This document shows positions 44,300 to 53,791 of a stretch of DNA of 64,000 nt, one piece after another (position 1 is the stretch's first letter; each line of letters starts with the position of its first letter). The stretch covers positions 1,364,001 to 1,428,000 of the forward strand of contig NZ_CP141588.1 of the NCBI RefSeq assembly GCF_035594035.1, in the 5' to 3' direction. A program made the translations under genes and the position numbers. The notes beneath the pieces are model-generated. The model saw only the letters and a list, made by a program, of their open reading frames with translations, had not been told where the DNA came from and searched no databases. The stretch is from Sphingomonas sp. LY54 (lineage in GTDB: Bacteria; Pseudomonadota; Alphaproteobacteria; Sphingomonadales; Sphingomonadaceae).

Positions 44300-45697
44300 T
44301 CAGAGCCTTTCGAGAAGGTCGGCCGCATACACCGACAAAGTGTCGTCGCGCGCGCCCATCACGATGATGCGGTCGCCCGGCTGCGCCAGTTCGGCCAGCC
44401 GGTCGGCGGTGGCGGTCCGTTCGGCGACATGCTCGGCCTGGCGCCCCGCCGCGAGCACGCCCGCGACAATATCCTCGCTGCCGACCGTGCGTTCGACGGT
44501 GCCGCCGAAATAGGCCGGATCGGGCATGATCAGCACGTCCTCGGGGCCAAGATTGTGGGCGAAGCAGTCGGTCAATTCCTGCTTCATCGTCCGCAGCGGC
44601 CCGTAACCGTGCGGCTGGAACATGATCAGCAGCCGGCCGGGAAAGGCATGGAGGGTCGCAAGCGTCGCCGCGATCTTGTCCGGGTTGTGCCCGAAATCGT
44701 CGATTACGCTGATGCCGTTCCTGGTGCCGACCACCTCGAAGCGACGGCGCAGGCCCTGGAAGCCGCCAAGCGCTACGGCCGCCTCGGCGAGGTCCACACC
44801 GATTGCGCGGACGGCCGACAGCGCGGCCAGGGCATTGGCGGCGTTGTGGCGCCCGGGAACGCCGAGGCGCACGGGGTGGGTCTCGCCCGTCTCGCGGACG
44901 ACGACATCGAACGAGATGGCGAGCGGCTCCTCGCGCACATTGGTGCCGCGCAGGTCCGCCGCCCCATCGTCGAAGCCGAATGTCGCCAGCTTCTCCTTCG
45001 GCAAAGTCGCCGCGAGCAGCCGGGTCTCGTCATCGTCGAGGTTGAGCACCGCGGTCTCGGCCTTGCCGACGAAGCCGCGGAACAGGGTGCGCAGTTCGTC
45101 CAGCGACTTGTGGTCGAGCGTAATATTGTTGAGCAAGGCGATGCGCGGCGCATAGAGGGCGATCGAGCCGTCGCTCTCGTCGACTTCGCTCACGAAGATC
45201 GATCCGTCGCCGACCAGGGCGCTCGCGAACGGCGTCTCGGGCGTGACGAAATTCTTCATCACCGCACCGTTCATCACGGTCGGCGCGCGGCCGAGCGCGT
45301 GCAGGATCCAGCCGATCATGCCGGTCGTGGTCGATTTGCCGCTGGTCCCCCCCACCGCGATCCCGGTCGGCGCGGCGTTGAACAAGCGGGCGAGGAGTTG
45401 CGGCCGCGTGATATGTTCGGCCCCGACGCGGCGCGCCGACTGCACGTCCGGCACGCTCTCCTCGACTGCTGCAGAGGTCACCAGGATCTGGTCGGGTCGG
45501 GTGACGCCGCTTCCGTCCTGGGGAAATAAGGCGATGCCGCGGCCCTTGAGGAAATCGAACTTCTCGGCGATCCGGCCCTGGTCGAGCGACCGGTCGGATC
45601 CGGCGACCTCGCTGCCCTGGGCGCGCACGATGCAGGCGAGGGGCAGCATGCCGCTGCCGCCGATCCCGCAGAAGAAATAGGATTTGGCCTCGTTCAT
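44300..45697 (-). CDS. Mur ligase family protein, MurC/Mpl-like
   Basis: 465 residues with the three-domain layout of Mur ligases: N-terminal UDP-binding [11 protein letters not shown], the ATP P-loop [14 protein letters not shown], and central EVDESDGS and NNITLDHKS, plus a C-terminal ligase domain ([27 protein letters not shown]). It stands outside a dcw cluster and faces an LD-carboxypeptidase gene, the pairing expected for murein tripeptide recycling by Mpl (UDP-MurNAc : tripeptide ligase). MurC (L-Ala ligase) remains possible by sequence alone. Confidence 0.82.
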   Translation of the reverse strand: MNEAKSYFFCGIGGSGMLPLACIVRAQGSEVAGSDRSLDQGRIAEKFDFLKGRGIALFPQDGSGVTRPDQILVTSAAVEESVPDVQSARRVGAEHITRPQLLARLFNAAPTGIAVGGTSGKSTTTGMIGWILHALGRAPTVMNGAVMKNFVTPETPFASALVGDGSIFVSEVDESDGSIALYAPRIALLNNITLDHKSLDELRTLFRGFVGKAETAVLNLDDDETRLLAATLPKEKLATFGFDDGAADLRGTNVREEPLAISFDVVVRETGETHPVRLGVPGRHNAANALAALSAVRAIGVDLAEAAVALGGFQGLRRRFEVVGTRNGISVIDDFGHNPDKIAATLATLHAFPGRLLIMFQPHGYGPLRTMKQELTDCFAHNLGPEDVLIMPDPAYFGGTVERTVGSEDIVAGVLAAGRQAEHVAERTATADRLAELAQPGDRIIVMGARDDTLSVYAADLLERL

Positions 45698-45762
45698 GCC
45701 GCAGCCCTATTGGGTACGCAGCGGGATTTCAAACGGCGAAGGACAGGAATGAGGATTAGCCA

Positions 45763-46581
45763 ATGAGGATTGGGGTCGTCGCGCCGAGCACGCCGATCGA
45801 CAAGGACGTGGCCCGCCAAGTGACGGCGCTCGCCACCGAGCACGGCGCCGAAGTGCATTTCCACCCCCAATGCTTCATCGCCCACAAGCATTTCGCCGGC
45901 GAGGACAATGTCCGGGCCGACGCTTTCCTCGAGATCGCCAACGACCCGGCGTTCGACGCGCTCTGGTTCGCGCGCGGCGGGTACGGCTCATGCCGGATTG
46001 CCGAGGACGTCCTGGACCGGCTGGAGCCCGCCGCGCGCAAGAAGGCCTATCTGGGATATAGCGACGCCGGCTTCATGCTCGCGGGGCTCTACGCCGCTGG
46101 TTTCGACGACATCGCCCATGGGCCGATGCCGCAGGACATCAAGCGCGAGGACGGCGAAGCGGCGGTGCGGCGCGCGCTCTCCTGGCTGGTGCGCCGTTCG
46201 CCGCTGACGCTCGAGCCGAGCGTCCCGGACGCGACGCTGACGGCCGCCTTCAACATCACCGTGTTCAGCCAGCTGCTCGGTACGCCGCTGCAGCCCGACC
46301 TCACCGGACACGTCCTGATGCTCGAGGAAATATCGGAATATACGTACAGCACCGACCGGGCGCTCTTCCACATCACCAGCAATGCCGATGTGCGCAAGGT
46401 GGCGGGGCTCCGGATCGGCCGCTGCAGCCTGGTGCCCGAGAACGATCCCGATTTCGGCCACAGCGAGGAAGAGGTGGTCGAGCATTGGTGCGAGCGCGCC
46501 GGCATCGCCTTCCTGGGGCTCGCCGACATCGGTCATGATGCCGCCAACAAGGTGGTTCCGTTCGGTCGCTTCAGGGCCTGA
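45763..46581 (+). CDS. LD-carboxypeptidase (S66 family)
   Basis: A 272-residue cytosolic serine peptidase that removes D-Ala from murein tetrapeptides. The active-site Ser region is ARGGYGSCRI with LGYSDAGFML after it; the Glu and His of the triad fall in LMLEEISEYTYS and GLADIGHDAANKVVPFG. It is divergent from the Mur ligase gene (65 bases between starts), suggesting a shared control region and a common role in peptidoglycan recycling. Confidence 0.88.
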   Translation: MRIGVVAPSTPIDKDVARQVTALATEHGAEVHFHPQCFIAHKHFAGEDNVRADAFLEIANDPAFDALWFARGGYGSCRIAEDVLDRLEPAARKKAYLGYSDAGFMLAGLYAAGFDDIAHGPMPQDIKREDGEAAVRRALSWLVRRSPLTLEPSVPDATLTAAFNITVFSQLLGTPLQPDLTGHVLMLEEISEYTYSTDRALFHITSNADVRKVAGLRIGRCSLVPENDPDFGHSEEEVVEHWCERAGIAFLGLADIGHDAANKVVPFGRFRA

Positions 46582-46658
46582 TGCGCCAAACTGCGTTGGA
46601 GGGCCTTGCACAGGGCGCGCGTTTGCGCTCTATCAGAACAAATTCAGAGGAGGGCCGA

Positions 46659-46946
46659 ATGTTAGAGCCGAAGAACAATGCAAAGAAGCGTGGTGGATCC
46701 GATGGTCTGGCGCGTCCGCTGAAGCCGTCCGCGGACCTCGCGGCGATCACGGGCACGGACAACATCGCCCGCAGCGACGTCGTCAGCAAGATGTGGGAAT
46801 ATATCAAGAAGAACAATCTTCAGAACCCGCAGAACAAGCGCGAGATTCTCGCCGACGACAAGCTCAAGAAGATTTTCGGTGGCAAGGACAAGGTGTCGAT
46901 GTTCGAAATGAACAAGCATTTGTCGAACCACCTCAGCAACCCCTGA
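46659..46946 (+). CDS. SWIB/MDM2 domain protein
   Basis: A 95-residue protein with a ribosome site GAGGAGGG and the SWIB fold from about residue 18: LARPLKPSADLAAITG, RSDVVSKMWEYIKKNNLQNP and KREILADDKLKKIFGGKDKV (in overlapping short pieces). SWIB domains are mainly eukaryotic chromatin modules; in bacteria they occur in chlamydiae and some alphaproteobacteria as small proteins, perhaps acting on DNA topology or nucleoid structure. Function here unknown. The start of the frame upstream is antisense noise. Confidence 0.9.
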   Translation: MLEPKNNAKKRGGSDGLARPLKPSADLAAITGTDNIARSDVVSKMWEYIKKNNLQNPQNKREILADDKLKKIFGGKDKVSMFEMNKHLSNHLSNP

Positions 46947-47030
46947 TCGGGGCCTGACCACCCGCTTCGGCGGGACGGAATGACGAGGCGAGTCGCGCGA
47001 GCGGCTCGCCTCAGTCGTTTGGGGATGCGT

Positions 47031-47759
47031 TCAATTGCATCCCCGCCAGCCCATCTCCCCGCGCGCCGCCTGGTCCAGATGCAGGTGATCGGCGTGGGCC
47101 GCATTGTAATCGGGCGAGAGCACGGTCGAGAATAAGGGACAGGCGCCGTTGCGCACTTCGCGCAGGAAATCGGCCTTCTCACCCTCCCCTTTCCAGTCCT
47201 TCAGCACGCTGATCCGGGTGCCGTCCTCCAGCCGGAAGCCGGCGACATCGACCGCATTGGCGGTGGCGTGCTCGCTCCAGCCGCCGCTGGCGCGGCCGTA
47301 CATGCGGCGGCAATTGTAGCTGCCGAGATGCTCCACAGAGGTGACGCGGGTACCGAAATGCTCGACCGCCGCCGGCTGCAGCACATGCCATTCCCAGAGC
47401 GCAAGCGCCGCGGCGACCGGGCAGGCCGTGCCGAGACCCGCCGGTCGATAGGCGACGTGGAGCGCGCCGCCGGTGCGGAGACGGACTGCGTCGTCATAGC
47501 CACAATGCTCGCCGGCCGCGCGCGGCGCCAGCGGATCGAAGCGCACGCCGGCGCGCCCAAGCAAGGCGCGGCACTGCGCGGCCTCGCCGCGCAGGCCGGT
47601 GAGCTTGCGGCCGGTAAATGCGCCGACGGGCTGGGTCAGGTCGAGCTCGGTCCACGGCATGTCCTGGGGATGATCGCGCGCATAGCCGTAGATCAGGAGC
47701 CCCGCGAAACCGATCAGGCCGAGCAGCAGCAGGTTTCGGGCGATGCGGACGACCGGCAT
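47031..47759 (-). CDS. extensin-like C-terminal domain protein, membrane-anchored
   Basis: 242 residues: one N-terminal membrane helix (about 8-25, LLLLGLIGFAGLLIYGYA) and a periplasmic extensin-like domain with RMYGRASGGWSEHATANAVDV and the metal-binding-like HADHLHLD near the end. Cysteines (HCGYD, YNCRRM, GACPL, RGCN) could form disulphides. The fold is related to LAS-type peptidoglycan peptidases, so a role in cell-wall processing is probable but unproven. Confidence 0.85.
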   Translation of the reverse strand: MPVVRIARNLLLLGLIGFAGLLIYGYARDHPQDMPWTELDLTQPVGAFTGRKLTGLRGEAAQCRALLGRAGVRFDPLAPRAAGEHCGYDDAVRLRTGGALHVAYRPAGLGTACPVAAALALWEWHVLQPAAVEHFGTRVTSVEHLGSYNCRRMYGRASGGWSEHATANAVDVAGFRLEDGTRISVLKDWKGEGEKADFLREVRNGACPLFSTVLSPDYNAAHADHLHLDQAARGEMGWRGCN

Positions 47760-47805
47760 GGGCCTCAGGACGCGCCGGCCCCGGCTTGGTTTCCTGCGCG
47801 GGCGC

Positions 47806-48564
47806 CTAGGTGCGACGGGCCGTCTCCAGCCGCTCCGCCGTTACCGGATAACCGACCCCTTCGGGGATGCAGAGCCATTGCAGCCCGTCGCGCTCCTCGA
47901 TCCAAGGCACGATCTTCTGCACCGGATGGCGCTCCGCATTAGCGCGGGCCTCTTCGAGGGAGGCGAAGCGGGCGAGCCGCTCGAGGTTGCGCCGCGTCGG
48001 GAAAATGATCCGGCCGCGGCCGGCATTGGTGTCGTCGAGCACCTGCTGCGCCGTCGTCCACAATGTGCGCACGGCCTCGGCCTGCTGGGCGACGCCGAGG
48101 ACCGCGCCCACCGGCGCCTCGGCGACGAAGAACAACGTGTCGAAGCGGCGCGCCTCCTTGAAGTTGGGACACCAGCGCGCGAACGGCGCGAGCGCGCGAA
48201 GATCGAGGCCGAGGTCGAGCGTGTCGAGCAGCACCGAGAATGGCGTGCCATCCTCCAGCTCCTGCCGCATCTGGCTGATCTGCTCGGGAGTCGGCCCCGG
48301 CATCACGCCGGGCGCGATCCCCGCTTCCTCGATCGTCTCGCGGATGGCGGCGACGCGTGCCGCGCCATAGGCGAGGCCGTCGCCGATCCGTTCGGCGAGC
48401 GCGACATCGTCCGGATCGATCCGCCCGCCGGGGAAGACCAGAGCTCCCGGCGCGAAAGCCATCGCCTTGGTCCGCTCCATCATCAGCAGCTCCGGCGCGC
48501 CGGCAGGGCCGGGACGCATCAGGATCAGCGTGGCGGCCGGAATCGGATCGGGGAGGTCGGTCAT
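47806..48564 (-). CDS. Nudix hydrolase
   Basis: A 252-residue cytosolic protein. The Nudix box is recognisable as GGRIDPDDV followed by AAIRETIEEAGI, with the insertion between the two parts typical of the NUDT19/YmfB-like long Nudix subgroup (coenzyme A or acyl-CoA pyrophosphatase relatives). Precise substrate unknown. It lies 45 bases after the extensin-like gene's end and could share a transcript. Confidence 0.85.
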   Translation of the reverse strand: MTDLPDPIPAATLILMRPGPAGAPELLMMERTKAMAFAPGALVFPGGRIDPDDVALAERIGDGLAYGAARVAAIRETIEEAGIAPGVMPGPTPEQISQMRQELEDGTPFSVLLDTLDLGLDLRALAPFARWCPNFKEARRFDTLFFVAEAPVGAVLGVAQQAEAVRTLWTTAQQVLDDTNAGRGRIIFPTRRNLERLARFASLEEARANAERHPVQKIVPWIEERDGLQWLCIPEGVGYPVTAERLETARRT

Positions 48565-48744
48565 CCCCTTCCTCCTAGCCCAGGGGTTTTACGTGGCAAG
48601 CCAGCAACTTCCCCCGGCTTCCCCCGGCGCGCCTTTCGATATATGCTTGCATCAGTTTGTTGGTGAGTTCCCGCGTGCCGGGTCGAACCACGTAAGGCTC
48701 TTCCCGGAACCGTCGGGCGCTGTCGCCGCGGTAAGGGGACCTTG

Positions 48745-49599
48745 ATGGCCGTCGCAGTCGTGATCGCCCTGCTGGTGCTGGCTACGATCGCCTTCCACAT
48801 GCTCAGCCCCTGGTGGATGACGCCGATCGCGTCGAACTGGGGCTCGATCGACACCGCTTTGATGATCACGCTCTGGATCTGCGCCGCGGCTTTTGTCGCG
48901 CTGAACCTGTTCCTGGCATATTCGCTCTACCGCTACCGCGCCCGGCCCGGCCACACCGCCCATTACGAGCCCGAGAACGCCCGGCTCGAAAAGCGTCTCA
49001 CCTTGTGGACCGGCCTCGGCATCGCCGGCATGCTCGCGCCCGGCCTGATCGCGTGGAACCAATATGTGACGGTACCCGACGACGCGTCGGTGATCGAGGC
49101 GACCGGCCAGCAATGGCAATGGGGCTTCCGCTTCCCCGGCCAGGACGGCGTGCTCGGCACCGCCGCCGTCGCCCATATCAACGCCGACAATCCGTTCGGC
49201 CTCAATCCGCTCGATCCCTATGGCAAGGATGACGTCCTCGTCGAAACCAACGAGCTGCACATGCCGATCGGCAAGCCGGTCAAGATGGTGCTCCGCTCCA
49301 AGGACGTGCTGCACGATTTTTACGTGCCGCAATTCCGCGCCAAGATGGATCTTGTTCCCGGCATAGTCACCTATTTCTGGGTGACTCCCACCCGGACCGG
49401 CACGTTCGAAATCCTCTGCGCGGAATTGTGCGGGGTCGGCCACCACGCGATGCGCGGCACCGTCGTCGTCGAGAGCGAGGCGGATTTCAATCGGTGGATG
49501 GGTGAGCAGATGACCTTCGGCCAACTCCTGGCAGAAGCGGAGGGCGACAAAAAGGTGCAACTCGCGCAGGCGAGCGCGCCGCGGGCGGGGGGACGCTGA
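48745..49599 (+). CDS. cytochrome c oxidase subunit II (alternative oxidase)
   Basis: 284 residues: three N-terminal hydrophobic segments (about 1-20, 30-55, 75-95), then the periplasmic CuA domain. The CuA ligands are in LCAELCGVGHHAMRG and the aromatic electron entry patch is GQQWQWGFRFPGQDG. The first hydrophobic segment may be a signal anchor. The ATG follows AAGGGGA; a TTG one codon earlier is also open. First gene of a six-gene operon, one base overlap with subunit I (TGATG). Confidence 0.9.
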   Translation: MAVAVVIALLVLATIAFHMLSPWWMTPIASNWGSIDTALMITLWICAAAFVALNLFLAYSLYRYRARPGHTAHYEPENARLEKRLTLWTGLGIAGMLAPGLIAWNQYVTVPDDASVIEATGQQWQWGFRFPGQDGVLGTAAVAHINADNPFGLNPLDPYGKDDVLVETNELHMPIGKPVKMVLRSKDVLHDFYVPQFRAKMDLVPGIVTYFWVTPTRTGTFEILCAELCGVGHHAMRGTVVVESEADFNRWMGEQMTFGQLLAEAEGDKKVQLAQASAPRAGGR

Positions 49600-51344
49600 T
49601 GGCTACCGCAACGATCGCCGACGATCTCAGGCCCCTCCACCACCCCAAGAGCTGGATCGGCAAATATGTCTGGAGCCAGGACCATAAGGTCATCGCCATC
49701 CAATATTCGCTGACCGCGATCGCGATCGGGCTCGTCGCACTCGTCCTCTCCGGGCTGATGCGTCTCCAGCTCGGCTTCCCCGACACGTTCGACTTCATCC
49801 AACCCGAAAACTACCTCCAGTACGTGACCATGCACGGCATGATCATGGTCGTGTACCTGCTGACGGCGTTGCTCCTCGGCGGTTTCGGCAATTATCTGAT
49901 CCCGCTGATGGTGGGCGCGCGGGACATGGTGTTCCCGTTCGTCAACATGCTGAGCTACTGGTTCTATCTGCTCGCGGTGCTGGTGCTGGTAGCGAGCTTC
50001 TTCGTGCCCGGCGGCCCGACCGGCGCGGGCTGGACGCTCTATCCCCCGCAGACCATCCTCGAGGGCACGCCGGGCCACCAATATGGCATCATCCTGATGC
50101 TGGCCTCGCTCGCCATCTTCGTCGTCGCCTTCACGATGGGCGGCCTCAATTACGTGACGACAGTCCTGCAGGCACGCACCAAGGGCATGACGCTGATGCG
50201 CATGCCCTGTTCCGTGTGGGGCATCTTCGTCGCCTCGATCATGGGCCTGCTCGCATTCCCGGCCTTATTCGTCGCCTGCATCATGATGCTGCTCGACCGT
50301 CTCGTCGGCACCAGCTTCTTCATGCCCGCGATCGCCTCGATGGGGAAGGAGTTGGGCTATGAGGGCGGCTCGCCGATCCTCTTCCAGCACCTGTTCTGGT
50401 TCTTCGGCCACCCCGAAGTCTATATCGTCGCCTTGCCCGCCTTCGGCATCGTCTCGGACCTGATCGCGGTCCACGCCCGCAAGAACATCTTCGGCTACCG
50501 GATGATGGTCTGGGCGATCGTGATCATCGGCGCCTTGAGCTTCTTCGTCTGGGCGCACCACATGTACGTTTCCGGCATGAACCCCTATTTCGGATTCTTC
50601 TTCGCAACCTCGACCCTGATCATCGCCATCCCGACCGCGATCAAGGTCTACAATTGGCTGCTGACCCTGTGGCGCGGCGACATCCACCTCACCGTGCCGA
50701 TGCTGTTCGCCATCGGCTTCCTGTTCACCTTCATCCACGGCGGCCTCTCCGGCCTGTTCCTCGGCAATGTCAGCGTCGACGTGCCGCTTTCCGACACCTT
50801 CTTCGTGATCGGCCATTTCCACATGGTGATGGGGGTCTCGCCGATCCTGGTCATCTTCGGCGCGATCTACCATTGGTATCCGAAGATCACCGGCCGGATG
50901 TGGAACGACGCGCTCGCCAAGATCCATTTCTGGGTCACCTTCCTCGGCGTCTACGCGATCTTCCTGCCGATGCATTATCTCGGCATGCTGGGCGTGCCGC
51001 GGCGCTATTTCGCGCTCGGCGAAACCGCCTTCATCCCGCCTTCGGCCCATCTTGCCAACGAATGGATCACGATCGCGGCGCTGATCGTGTTCGCGGCGCA
51101 GATGCTGTTCTTTTGGAACATGACCTGGAGCCTCTTCCGCGGCCCCAGGGCCGATCCCAATCCGTGGGGCGCGGCCTCGCTCGAATGGCAGACGCCCGAC
51201 ACGCCGCCCGGCCACGGCAATTGGGGTCCCACGCTGCCGACCGTCTACCGCTGGGCCTATGATTACAGCGTCCCCGGCGCGGACAGGGATTTCACGCCGC
51301 AGACCCAGCCGCCAGGCGGCGCCGGGCGGTACCACGCGACATGA
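49599..51344 (+). CDS. heme-copper oxidase subunit I
   Basis: 581 residues with about 12 membrane helices. Heme and copper ligands: HGMIMVVYLL, FGHPEVYIVALP (CuB His cross-linked to Tyr), WAHHMYVSG and GHFHMVMG. D-channel-like residues (GARDMVFPFVN) and the K-channel Lys in PTAIKVYNW are retained, so proton pumping is plausible. At the Mg site the usual LHDTYYVVAHFHYV reads LSDTFFVIGHFHMV: the ligand His is Ser. This points to a divergent A-family oxidase. Overlaps the next gene by four bases. Confidence 0.93.
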   Translation: MATATIADDLRPLHHPKSWIGKYVWSQDHKVIAIQYSLTAIAIGLVALVLSGLMRLQLGFPDTFDFIQPENYLQYVTMHGMIMVVYLLTALLLGGFGNYLIPLMVGARDMVFPFVNMLSYWFYLLAVLVLVASFFVPGGPTGAGWTLYPPQTILEGTPGHQYGIILMLASLAIFVVAFTMGGLNYVTTVLQARTKGMTLMRMPCSVWGIFVASIMGLLAFPALFVACIMMLLDRLVGTSFFMPAIASMGKELGYEGGSPILFQHLFWFFGHPEVYIVALPAFGIVSDLIAVHARKNIFGYRMMVWAIVIIGALSFFVWAHHMYVSGMNPYFGFFFATSTLIIAIPTAIKVYNWLLTLWRGDIHLTVPMLFAIGFLFTFIHGGLSGLFLGNVSVDVPLSDTFFVIGHFHMVMGVSPILVIFGAIYHWYPKITGRMWNDALAKIHFWVTFLGVYAIFLPMHYLGMLGVPRRYFALGETAFIPPSAHLANEWITIAALIVFAAQMLFFWNMTWSLFRGPRADPNPWGAASLEWQTPDTPPGHGNWGPTLPTVYRWAYDYSVPGADRDFTPQTQPPGGAGRYHAT

Positions 51345-51976
51345 ATCTGTTCGGCCGCCTCACCGAAAAGAGTTGGGAGACGCCGGGCGCGGATCCGACG
51401 GCGGACCCCGCTCTCTCCCGTCCCTCGGCGGCGTCGGTCGGCCTCCGGGTCTTTTTCGGGATCGTGACCATGCTCTTCGGCCTCGTGACGATGGCCTATG
51501 TGATGCGGATGGGAACGGTCGCGATGGAGCATGGCCCGGTGAGCGACTGGCGGCCGATGCCGGACCCGCCCTTGCTCTGGATCAACAGCGCGATCCTGAT
51601 CCTCTCGGGCCTCGCCTGGGAAGCGGCCCGCGCCGGCGCGCGGATCGGCCGCGGCCTCTTGCTGTTCGCCGGCGTGGTCGCGGCGGGGCTGCTCGCTCTT
51701 CTCTTCCTCGCCGGCCAGCTCGCGCTCTGGGCGCAATATGCCGCGCGCGGTTATTATGCCGCGGCCAACCCCTCTTATTCCTTTTTCTACCTGATCACCG
51801 GCCTGCACGGGCTTCACCTGCTCGGCGGCCTCTATGTCTGGGGACGGACGGTATCGCGCCTGCTCGCGGGCGCCGACGCCGGAGCGGTGCGCGTGACCGT
51901 CGATCTGTGCGCCGCATATTGGCATTTCCTGCTCGTCATCTGGCTGGTCATGCTGGGGCTGCTGATATCGACCTGA
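51341..51976 (+). CDS. cytochrome c oxidase subunit III-like protein (first copy)
   Basis: 211 residues, five or six membrane helices. The pattern FFYLITGLHGLHLLGGLYVWG and AAYWHFLLVIWLVMLGLL is the conserved end of subunit III. It is followed at once by a second, differently built subunit III gene, as in the alternative coxMNOP-type operons of rhizobia (recalled), where two subunit III-like genes stand side by side. Confidence 0.88.
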   Translation: MNLFGRLTEKSWETPGADPTADPALSRPSAASVGLRVFFGIVTMLFGLVTMAYVMRMGTVAMEHGPVSDWRPMPDPPLLWINSAILILSGLAWEAARAGARIGRGLLLFAGVVAAGLLALLFLAGQLALWAQYAARGYYAAANPSYSFFYLITGLHGLHLLGGLYVWGRTVSRLLAGADAGAVRVTVDLCAAYWHFLLVIWLVMLGLLIST

Positions 51977-51994
51977 ACCAACGGGAGTGACTGG

Positions 51995-52684
51995 ATGTCG
52001 ACCGTGATTCACCAGGAGGAAGGCGCCGGTCCGCCCGAGGCTCTGCGCGACTTCGCCCGCGACTGGGCCGCCGACCAGGAGGTGTTCCGGCAGGTCCACT
52101 GGGGCAAGGCCATGATGTGGATCTTCCTCCTGTCGGACACCTTCATCTTCTCCTGCTTCCTCACCTCGTACATGACCATGCGTTCGTCGGTGACCGTGCC
52201 CTGGCCCAATCCGAGCGAGGTGTTCGCGCTCACCATCGGCGGCCAGTCGATCCCCTTGATCCTGATCGCGATCATGACCTTCGTCCTCATCAGTTCGTCC
52301 GGCACGATGGCGATGGCGGTGAACTTCGGTTACCGGCGCAACCGCAAGGTCACCGCCGCCCTGATGTTCGCCACCGCCCTGCTCGGCGCGACCTTCGTCG
52401 GCATGCAGGCGTTCGAATGGACGAAGCTGATCCACGAGGGCGTGCGCCCATGGGGTAATCCGATGGGCGCAGCCCAGTTCGGCGCCTCCTTCTTCATGAT
52501 CACCGGCTTCCACGGCCTCCACGTCTCGGCCGGCGTTATCATGCTGCTGATCGTCGCCACCAAGGTGCTGCGCGGCCATTACAACCGCAGCGGCGACTAT
52601 AGCGCGGTCGAGATTGCCGGCCTCTACTGGCATTTCGTCGACCTCGTCTGGGTCTTCATCTTCGCCTTCTTCTACCTGTGGTGA
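51995..52684 (+). CDS. cytochrome c oxidase subunit III (second copy)
   Basis: 229 residues with a charged N-terminal stretch (residues 1-35, with EALRDFARDWAADQEVF) and about six membrane helices. The subunit III end is ITGFHGLHVSAGVIML and EIAGLYWHFVDLVWVFIFAFFYLW, in two pieces. It is closer to classical subunit III than the first copy. Start ATG follows ACGGGAGTG by a few bases, 18 bases after the preceding stop. Confidence 0.9.
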   Translation: MSTVIHQEEGAGPPEALRDFARDWAADQEVFRQVHWGKAMMWIFLLSDTFIFSCFLTSYMTMRSSVTVPWPNPSEVFALTIGGQSIPLILIAIMTFVLISSSGTMAMAVNFGYRRNRKVTAALMFATALLGATFVGMQAFEWTKLIHEGVRPWGNPMGAAQFGASFFMITGFHGLHVSAGVIMLLIVATKVLRGHYNRSGDYSAVEIAGLYWHFVDLVWVFIFAFFYLW

Positions 52685-52691
52685 GATCGAT

Positions 52692-53066
52692 ATGAACCAC
52701 GAGACCGCTCACCCCGATGCCGCCGCCGCGGCCCATGCGCCGCCCGCGGCAACCGACCACCCGACCCACCCGATCGGCGTCTATCTCAAGGTCTGGGCCT
52801 ATCTGTTCGTGCTGAGCGCGATGTCCTACGCGGTCGATTATTTCGCGCTGCAGGGCGTGCTGCGCTGGGTGCTGATCCTGACCTTCATGGCGCTGAAAGC
52901 GGGGCTGATCGTGGCCATCTTCATGCACATGGCCTGGGAGCGCATGGCCTTGGTCTACGCCATTCTGGTGCCCCCGCTCGCCTTGCTCACCCTGGTCTGG
53001 CTGATGTGGATCGAATCCGATTACACCTTCTGGACCCGCATCCTATTCTTCGACGGGAGCGGCTGA
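52692..53066 (+). CDS. cytochrome c oxidase subunit IV family protein
   Basis: 124 residues: a His/Ala/Pro-rich N-terminus, then three membrane helices with the CyoD/CtaF-like motif LIVAIFMHMAWE. A small accessory subunit of bacterial heme-copper oxidases. Seven bases after the subunit III stop; one base overlap with the cytochrome c gene. Confidence 0.88.
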   Translation: MNHETAHPDAAAAAHAPPAATDHPTHPIGVYLKVWAYLFVLSAMSYAVDYFALQGVLRWVLILTFMALKAGLIVAIFMHMAWERMALVYAILVPPLALLTLVWLMWIESDYTFWTRILFFDGSG

Positions 53067-53752
53067 TGAACCGGTGGCAATGGACCCAGACCGGCGCCGC
53101 TGTGAGCGCCGCCATGTTCGTCGCCGGCGGCAGCTACTGGTTCGCCGGCCAGGTGATGAAGCCGCCTTACCCGGAAGCGCGCGCCTATACGGTGGAAGGC
53201 GTGGCGCCGGTCGATCTCGCCGGTCTCCAGCGCAGCTGGCCGTCGGGGCTGCGGCGGCCCGGCGAGCCGAACGAATTGCGCGGTTACATGGGCTCGATCG
53301 AGAAAGCGGTGCTGCCGATCGGCGCCGGCGCCGGCCCGATCGCGGCCGCGGCGCCGGCCGATCTCGGCACCCTGCTCGCCGCCGCCGATCCCGCCCGCGG
53401 CAAGGGCACGGCGGCGGTCTGCGGCAGCTGCCACACGTTCGATCCCGACGGCGCCAACCGCGTCGGCCCCAATCTGTGGGCGGTGGTCGGGCGCCCGGTC
53501 GGCGGCCATCGCGGTTTCGCCTATTCGCCCGCGATCGTCCGCCATGGCGGAGCCTGGGACTATGCGACGCTCGACCGCTATCTGGCCGGCCCGGCCAAGG
53601 CGATCCCGGGCAACAAGATGGCGTTCAACGGCATCCGCAACCCGCGCGACCGCGCCAACCTCCTCGCCTATCTCGGCACGCTCAACACAACCCCGGCCCC
53701 CTATCCGCCGCCGCAACAAGCAGCCGGCGGCGCACCGGCGGTGACGCGGTGA
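53066..53752 (+). CDS. membrane-anchored class I cytochrome c
   Basis: 228 residues: an N-terminal membrane anchor (about 10-30), a low-complexity linker, and a mono-heme domain with the attachment site CGSCHTFDPDG and the axial Met in GNKMAFNG. Sequence GPNLWAVVGRP fits cytochrome c552-like electron donors. Last gene of the oxidase operon, so it is the likely electron donor to subunit II. It is a separate gene here rather than fused to subunit II. Confidence 0.9.
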   Translation: MNRWQWTQTGAAVSAAMFVAGGSYWFAGQVMKPPYPEARAYTVEGVAPVDLAGLQRSWPSGLRRPGEPNELRGYMGSIEKAVLPIGAGAGPIAAAAPADLGTLLAAADPARGKGTAAVCGSCHTFDPDGANRVGPNLWAVVGRPVGGHRGFAYSPAIVRHGGAWDYATLDRYLAGPAKAIPGNKMAFNGIRNPRDRANLLAYLGTLNTTPAPYPPPQQAAGGAPAVTR

Positions 53753-53791
53753 GGCGTGCGGTCAGATCCCGCTGAAGACCGTCCGGGAGGT

